Source of the DNA: Colimorpha_A sp045533115
Lineage (GTDB): Bacteria; Bacillota; Clostridia; Oscillospirales; CAG-272
Reading direction: 5' to 3'
DNA length: 34,596 bases
Assembly: GCA_045533115.1 (NCBI GenBank)
Contig: JAZSHF010000011.1
Coordinates: 1-34,596 of the forward strand
Shown here one piece after another: positions 31,941 through 34,596 of this stretch. The translations under genes were made by a program, and so were the position numbers. Positions within the stretch are counted from its first letter, which is position 1; every line of letters starts with the position of its first letter. The notes beneath the pieces are model-generated. The model did not search any database. It worked only from the letters and a program-made list of their open reading frames with translations, and had not been told where the DNA came from.

Positions 31941-32018
31941 GAACAAAATTTCGATATCGTTCGTTCAAAAACAGAACAAAAAAAGAACACCCGATTTTTC
32001 GATATTAGTGTTCGATAT
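31941..32018. promoter_or_regulatory. Cluster of TTCGATAT and GAACA repeats between mraZ and lplA
   Basis: Three copies of TTCGATAT (31950-31957, 31998-32005, 32011-32018) are mixed with three GAACA words (31941, 31974, 31985) and an inverted pair GAACAC (31985-31990) / GTGTTC (32008-32013). No open frame crosses it. The density suggests a binding region for an unidentified regulator acting on lplA, mraZ or both. Confidence 0.4.
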
Positions 32019-32056
32019 GTTTTGATAAAATATGTGCTCTAAATTGCCGAAATTTA

Positions 32057-32085
32057 TTGACAAATGGAGCAATTTGTGATATATT
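32057..32085 (+). promoter_or_regulatory. Promoter of lplA
   Basis: TTGACA (32057-32062), 17-base spacer, TATATT (32080-32085). Start near 32092, leaving a leader of about 25 bases. Confidence 0.8.
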
Positions 32086-32116
32086 TGTGTGTAATTTGCT
32101 GGAAGGAGAAACCGTA

Positions 32117-33082
32117 ATGGGAAAAAATAGGTTCATTTACAATTCATCGACTGACCCCTGTTATAACCTCGCTCTTGAGGAATGGCTTATGAAAAACTGT
32201 GATGACGACGTCTTTATTTTGTGGCAAAACAGACCTACCGTTGTCATTGGGCGTTATCAGAACGCTTACGCCGAAGTAAATGTTCCTTTTGCTGAAAATA
32301 ACGGGATTTCCGTCGTCAGACGAATGAGCGGCGGCGGTGCCGTATATCACGATCTCGGAAATGTCAATTTTACTTTTATAGTTAAGGACGAGGGCGGCGG
32401 AATTGATTTCGTTCGTTTTTTGAAGCCGATAAAGGAAGCCCTTGATTCTCTCGGTGTCGAAACCGAGATTTCGGGAAGAAACGACCTTCTTATGGACGGA
32501 AAGAAGATTTCGGGAAGCGCGCAGTGCCGAAAATTCGGCAAGGTGCTTCACCACGGCACGATTCTTGTAGACGTTGACGTTGATTCTCTTTCATCGGTTC
32601 TCAGCGTTAGCTCGGAGAAGCTTGTCAGCAAGGGGATAAGCAGTGTCAGAAGCCGCGTTACGAATATTAAGGACGTTTATCCCGAAATAGACGTTAGTGC
32701 TATAATTGTTGCGTTGACCGAGAAATTCTCGGGTCGGGAAATTATGCTCGATGAACGCGAAAAGTCGGAGGTTGAGCTTCTGGCAAAGGAAAAATACAGC
32801 TCGTGGGATTACGTCTACGGCAATTCTAAAACGCTTTCAAAGACAGTTCGAGAAAGATTTGACGGCGGCAGCATTGAGCTTTCATTTGATGCGGCGAACG
32901 GAATTATCAGTGATGTAAATATCAGCGGAGATTTCTTTGCGGACGGAGAGGTTTCTTTAATTGAAAATGCGCTTATCGGATGTCGTCTCTCCATTAACGA
33001 TCTCGTTTCAACCCTTGAAAATGCGGAATCTAAAATACACGGTATTCAGGCGACAGAAATTGCTCGAATGTTACTCAAATAA
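32117..33082 (+). CDS. lplA: Lipoate-protein ligase A
   Basis: A 321-residue LplA: RRMSGGGAVYHD (68-79) followed by LGNVNFTF, the lipoyl-AMP lysine Lys130 in DGKKISGSAQ, HHGTILVDVD, and a C-terminal accessory domain ending in the lipoate-ligase fold. It activates free lipoate with ATP and attaches it to E2 or GcvH lysines in the cytoplasm. No lipoylated-enzyme gene or LipM/LipL is nearby, so the cell may depend on scavenged lipoate. ATG at 32117 has AAGGAG 8 bases upstream; upstream in-frame codons lie before the promoter's start site and were rejected. Its terminator is inside the downstream repeat element. Confidence 0.94.
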   Translation: MGKNRFIYNSSTDPCYNLALEEWLMKNCDDDVFILWQNRPTVVIGRYQNAYAEVNVPFAENNGISVVRRMSGGGAVYHDLGNVNFTFIVKDEGGGIDFVRFLKPIKEALDSLGVETEISGRNDLLMDGKKISGSAQCRKFGKVLHHGTILVDVDVDSLSSVLSVSSEKLVSKGISSVRSRVTNIKDVYPEIDVSAIIVALTEKFSGREIMLDEREKSEVELLAKEKYSSWDYVYGNSKTLSKTVRERFDGGSIELSFDAANGIISDVNISGDFFADGEVSLIENALIGCRLSINDLVSTLENAESKIHGIQATEIARMLLK

Positions 33083-33143
33083 AAATGATAGGCGAAGTGA
33101 AGTGAACCCGAAAAATAGTTCACAAGAAATATAAACTGAAAAG

Positions 33144-33175
33144 CAGGGAGAGGAAATTAGCTCTTCCTGTTTTTT
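33144..33175 (+). terminator. Terminator after lplA, within the MITE-like element
   Basis: CAGGGAGAG (33144-33152) pairs with CTCTTCCTG (33161-33169) with one G-T pair, followed by TTTTTT. It lies 62 bases after the lplA stop. Confidence 0.75.
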
Positions 33176-33330
33176 AGACTTGAAGTGTTATAAAAAACTA
33201 ACCAATCTTTAACGAGTAGCAGATATTGTTCAAAAGATGTAATATAAATGTGTCAATAACCACTTTAATGTCGTTGCGCTTCGATATTTGATCCGCAACG
33301 ATTTTCTGTCATAGAAATCAAGGATATAAC

Positions 33331-33372
33331 AAAACACCTCCTATGGCTTCATTATACCATAAGAGGTGTTTT
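33331..33372 (-). terminator. Hairpin downstream of ftsH, within the MITE-like element
   Basis: AAAACACCTC (33331-33340) pairs with GAGGTGTTTT (33363-33372), and TATGG (33342-33346) with CCATA (33357-33361), one mismatch between. A T-run flanks each side, so it may terminate ftsH on the minus strand; it may equally be the old promoter region of an insertion sequence. Confidence 0.5.
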
Positions 33373-33427
33373 TAGTTTTAATTTCTTTTGAACTATTTGG
33401 GGTTCACTTAATATCAAGGACGATTTT

Positions 33428-34596
33428 TCACTTGTCCTCTGAGTTGCCTGAGTTGTCGTTTTCGTGCTTGGTTTCCTGACCGTAGTCGTTCATACCGTTA
33501 ATGTTGTGGTTCTGCATTTCAGCTCGAAGGCGTTCTTCCTCTTCCTCGCGCTTCTTGCGTTCTTCCTCGTCCTTAGCGCGGCGAGCGGCGTTTTCTTCCT
33601 CGCTCTTGCGGCGCTTTTCCTCGGCTATCGCGTCAAGCTCTTCAAAGGTCGGATCACCTTCCATAAGTGCCTTAAACTGATCGCCGTCAACTGTTTCTAC
33701 CTTAATGAGATATTCTGCAAGCTTCTGGAGCTTGTCGGAATGCTCGTAAAGAATCTCAGCACATCTGCGGTATGCACGGTCAATGATATTCTTGATTTCG
33801 GCATCAATTTCAGCAGCAGTCGCCTCGGAATAATTCTTGCCTGAGCTGAAATCACGGCCAAGGAACACCTCGTCATTACTGTGCTCTGAGCCGTAAAGAA
33901 CAGTACCGAGCTTTTCGCTCATACCGTACCTTGTTACCATATTGCGGGCAATAGCGGTTGCGTGGCTGATGTCGGACGAGGCACCCGAGGAGATGTCGTC
34001 GAGCTTAAGCTCCTCCGCAACGCGTCCGCCGAGAGCAACGACAATGCGGTCAAACATAGCGTTTCTCGTATCGTAGCTGCTGTCCTTTTCGGGTATCATA
34101 ACCGTTACGCCGCCTGTTCTGCCTGCGGGAACGATCGTTATATGCTTAACGGGATCTGCAGTAGGACAGAAGTATGCGGCAACCGCATGACCTGCTTCGT
34201 GGAATGCCGTAAGCTTGTTGTCCTTTTCCTCGCGGATCTTTGACTTTTTCTTGGGACCTACGAGGATCTTCATATAGGAATCCTCAATTTCATCCATACC
34301 GATAAGAGATTTACCGCGTCTTGCGGCGAGAAGCGCAGATTCATTTAAGAGATTGGCAAGGTCGGCACCGGTAAATCCGACAGTCGACTGTGCAACCTTT
34401 TTGAAGTCAACGGTATCCTCAAGCGGCTTGTTTCTTGAATGAACGTGCAGAATTGCCTCGCGCCCCTTAAGGTCCGGATAATTTACTGTTACCTGACGGT
34501 CAAAGCGTCCGGGACGAAGCAACGCGTTATCCAGAATATCCGCGCGGTTGGTAGCTGCCATTACGATGACACCCTCATTGGTACCGAAACCATCCA
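33428..34596 (-). CDS. ftsH: ATP-dependent zinc metalloprotease FtsH, 5' part outside window
   Basis: The last 388 residues are visible; the frame is open to the window edge (DGFGTNEGVIVMAATNR precedes the first in-frame ATG at 34561, which is not the start). Seen: end of the AAA module with LLRPGRFDRQV (second region of homology), the lid with TVGFTGADLANLLNESALLAARR, and the zinc protease site FHEAGHAVAAYF (HExxH) with the third ligand region further on. The C-terminus carries about 70 residues of charged coiled-coil, Glu/Lys/Arg-rich, then an Asn/Glu tail. FtsH is membrane-bound and degrades damaged membrane and regulatory proteins. It converges on lplA, with the MITE-like element in between. 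Confidence 0.96.
   Translation of the reverse strand, partial: DGFGTNEGVIVMAATNRADILDNALLRPGRFDRQVTVNYPDLKGREAILHVHSRNKPLEDTVDFKKVAQSTVGFTGADLANLLNESALLAARRGKSLIGMDEIEDSYMKILVGPKKKSKIREEKDNKLTAFHEAGHAVAAYFCPTADPVKHITIVPAGRTGGVTVMIPEKDSSYDTRNAMFDRIVVALGGRVAEELKLDDISSGASSDISHATAIARNMVTRYGMSEKLGTVLYGSEHSNDEVFLGRDFSSGKNYSEATAAEIDAEIKNIIDRAYRRCAEILYEHSDKLQKLAEYLIKVETVDGDQFKALMEGDPTFEELDAIAEEKRRKSEEENAARRAKDEEERKKREEEEERLRAEMQNHNINGMNDYGQETKHENDNSGNSEDK

Larger units (their letters stand above)
33100..33409. mobile_element. MITE-like element, 310 bp, with 29-31 bp terminal inverted repeats
   Basis: The left end (33100-33130) begins AAGTGAACCC and the right end (33381-33409) is its inverted copy, ending GGGTTCACTT; the full ends match at nearly every position apart from a 2-base gap and three substitutions. 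Between them there is no open frame but three hairpins (33144-33169, 33272-33300, 33331-33372). On the minus strand the right hairpin carries TATAAT in its loop side followed by GGAGG, which looks like the promoter and ribosome site of a lost transposase, so an internally deleted insertion sequence is likely. No target duplication is evident. The parent family was not identified. Confidence 0.7.

Noticed and set aside
31941..32013. LexA (SOS) box between mraZ and lplA
   Set aside because: GAAC and GTTC half-sites are present but their spacings do not fit the Firmicute CGAAC-N4-GTTCG consensus.

Overview
The window looks like core chromosome of an anaerobic, low-to-mid GC Gram-positive of class Clostridia, probably a gut relative of Oscillospirales or Christensenellales. 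The reasons are strong AGGAGG-type ribosome sites, consensus sigma-A promoters, a murE that retains meso-DAP-type residues, an FtsQ/DivIB plus PASTA-PBP division cluster, a GlpA-like oxidoreductase followed by a DUF1667 protein, and modular hairpin arrays of a kind I associate with gut Clostridia. Placement below class is inference. No phage, CRISPR array or defence island is visible.

Layout. 1-894: 3' end of a cysteine-desulfurase-family gene, then a hairpin array and a two-way terminator. 1133-3746 (minus): acyl-AMP ligase, acyl carrier protein and NERD-domain membrane protein behind a perfect TTGACA-17-TATAAT promoter. 3899-5029: an orphan MsmX/UgpC-type sugar ABC ATPase. 5236-7389: Tex. 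7580-8230: MgtC/SapB-type membrane protein. 8278-11500: a glycerol-type operon (GlpA-like oxidoreductase, pyridine-nucleotide oxidoreductase, DUF1667) preceded by an attenuator-like hairpin and a 33-codon fragment resembling the start of GlpP. 11576-13585: rsgA and a stand-alone PTS IIC. 13634-17378: histidine kinase, response regulator and HtrA protease. 17525-18256: an SDR reductase. 18421-18496: tRNA-Lys(UUU) with its own perfect promoter.

18603-31769 (minus) is the division and cell-wall (dcw) cluster, transcribed right to left: mraZ, rsmH, an ftsL-like gene, then a strong terminator and a new promoter, then a SpoVD/FtsI-type PBP, murE, murF, mraY, ftsW, murG, ftsQ and finally ftsZ. Three 10-bp MraZ boxes sit at the predicted start of mraZ transcription. 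murD, murC, murB and ftsA are absent from the cluster. 32117-33082 is lplA, 33100-33409 is a 310-bp MITE-like element with 29-31 bp terminal inverted repeats, and the window ends in the 3' part of ftsH.

The main surprises are an in-frame TAA that cuts the essential ftsZ after residue 294 while 78 more recognisable FtsZ codons continue in the same frame; a C3-A70 mismatch in the acceptor stem of the nearby tRNA-Lys; the GlpP-like fragment beside an apparent attenuator; the MITE-like element; and an acyl carrier protein whose phosphopantetheine site reads NSL instead of DSL. I see no convincing wholly new multi-gene system.
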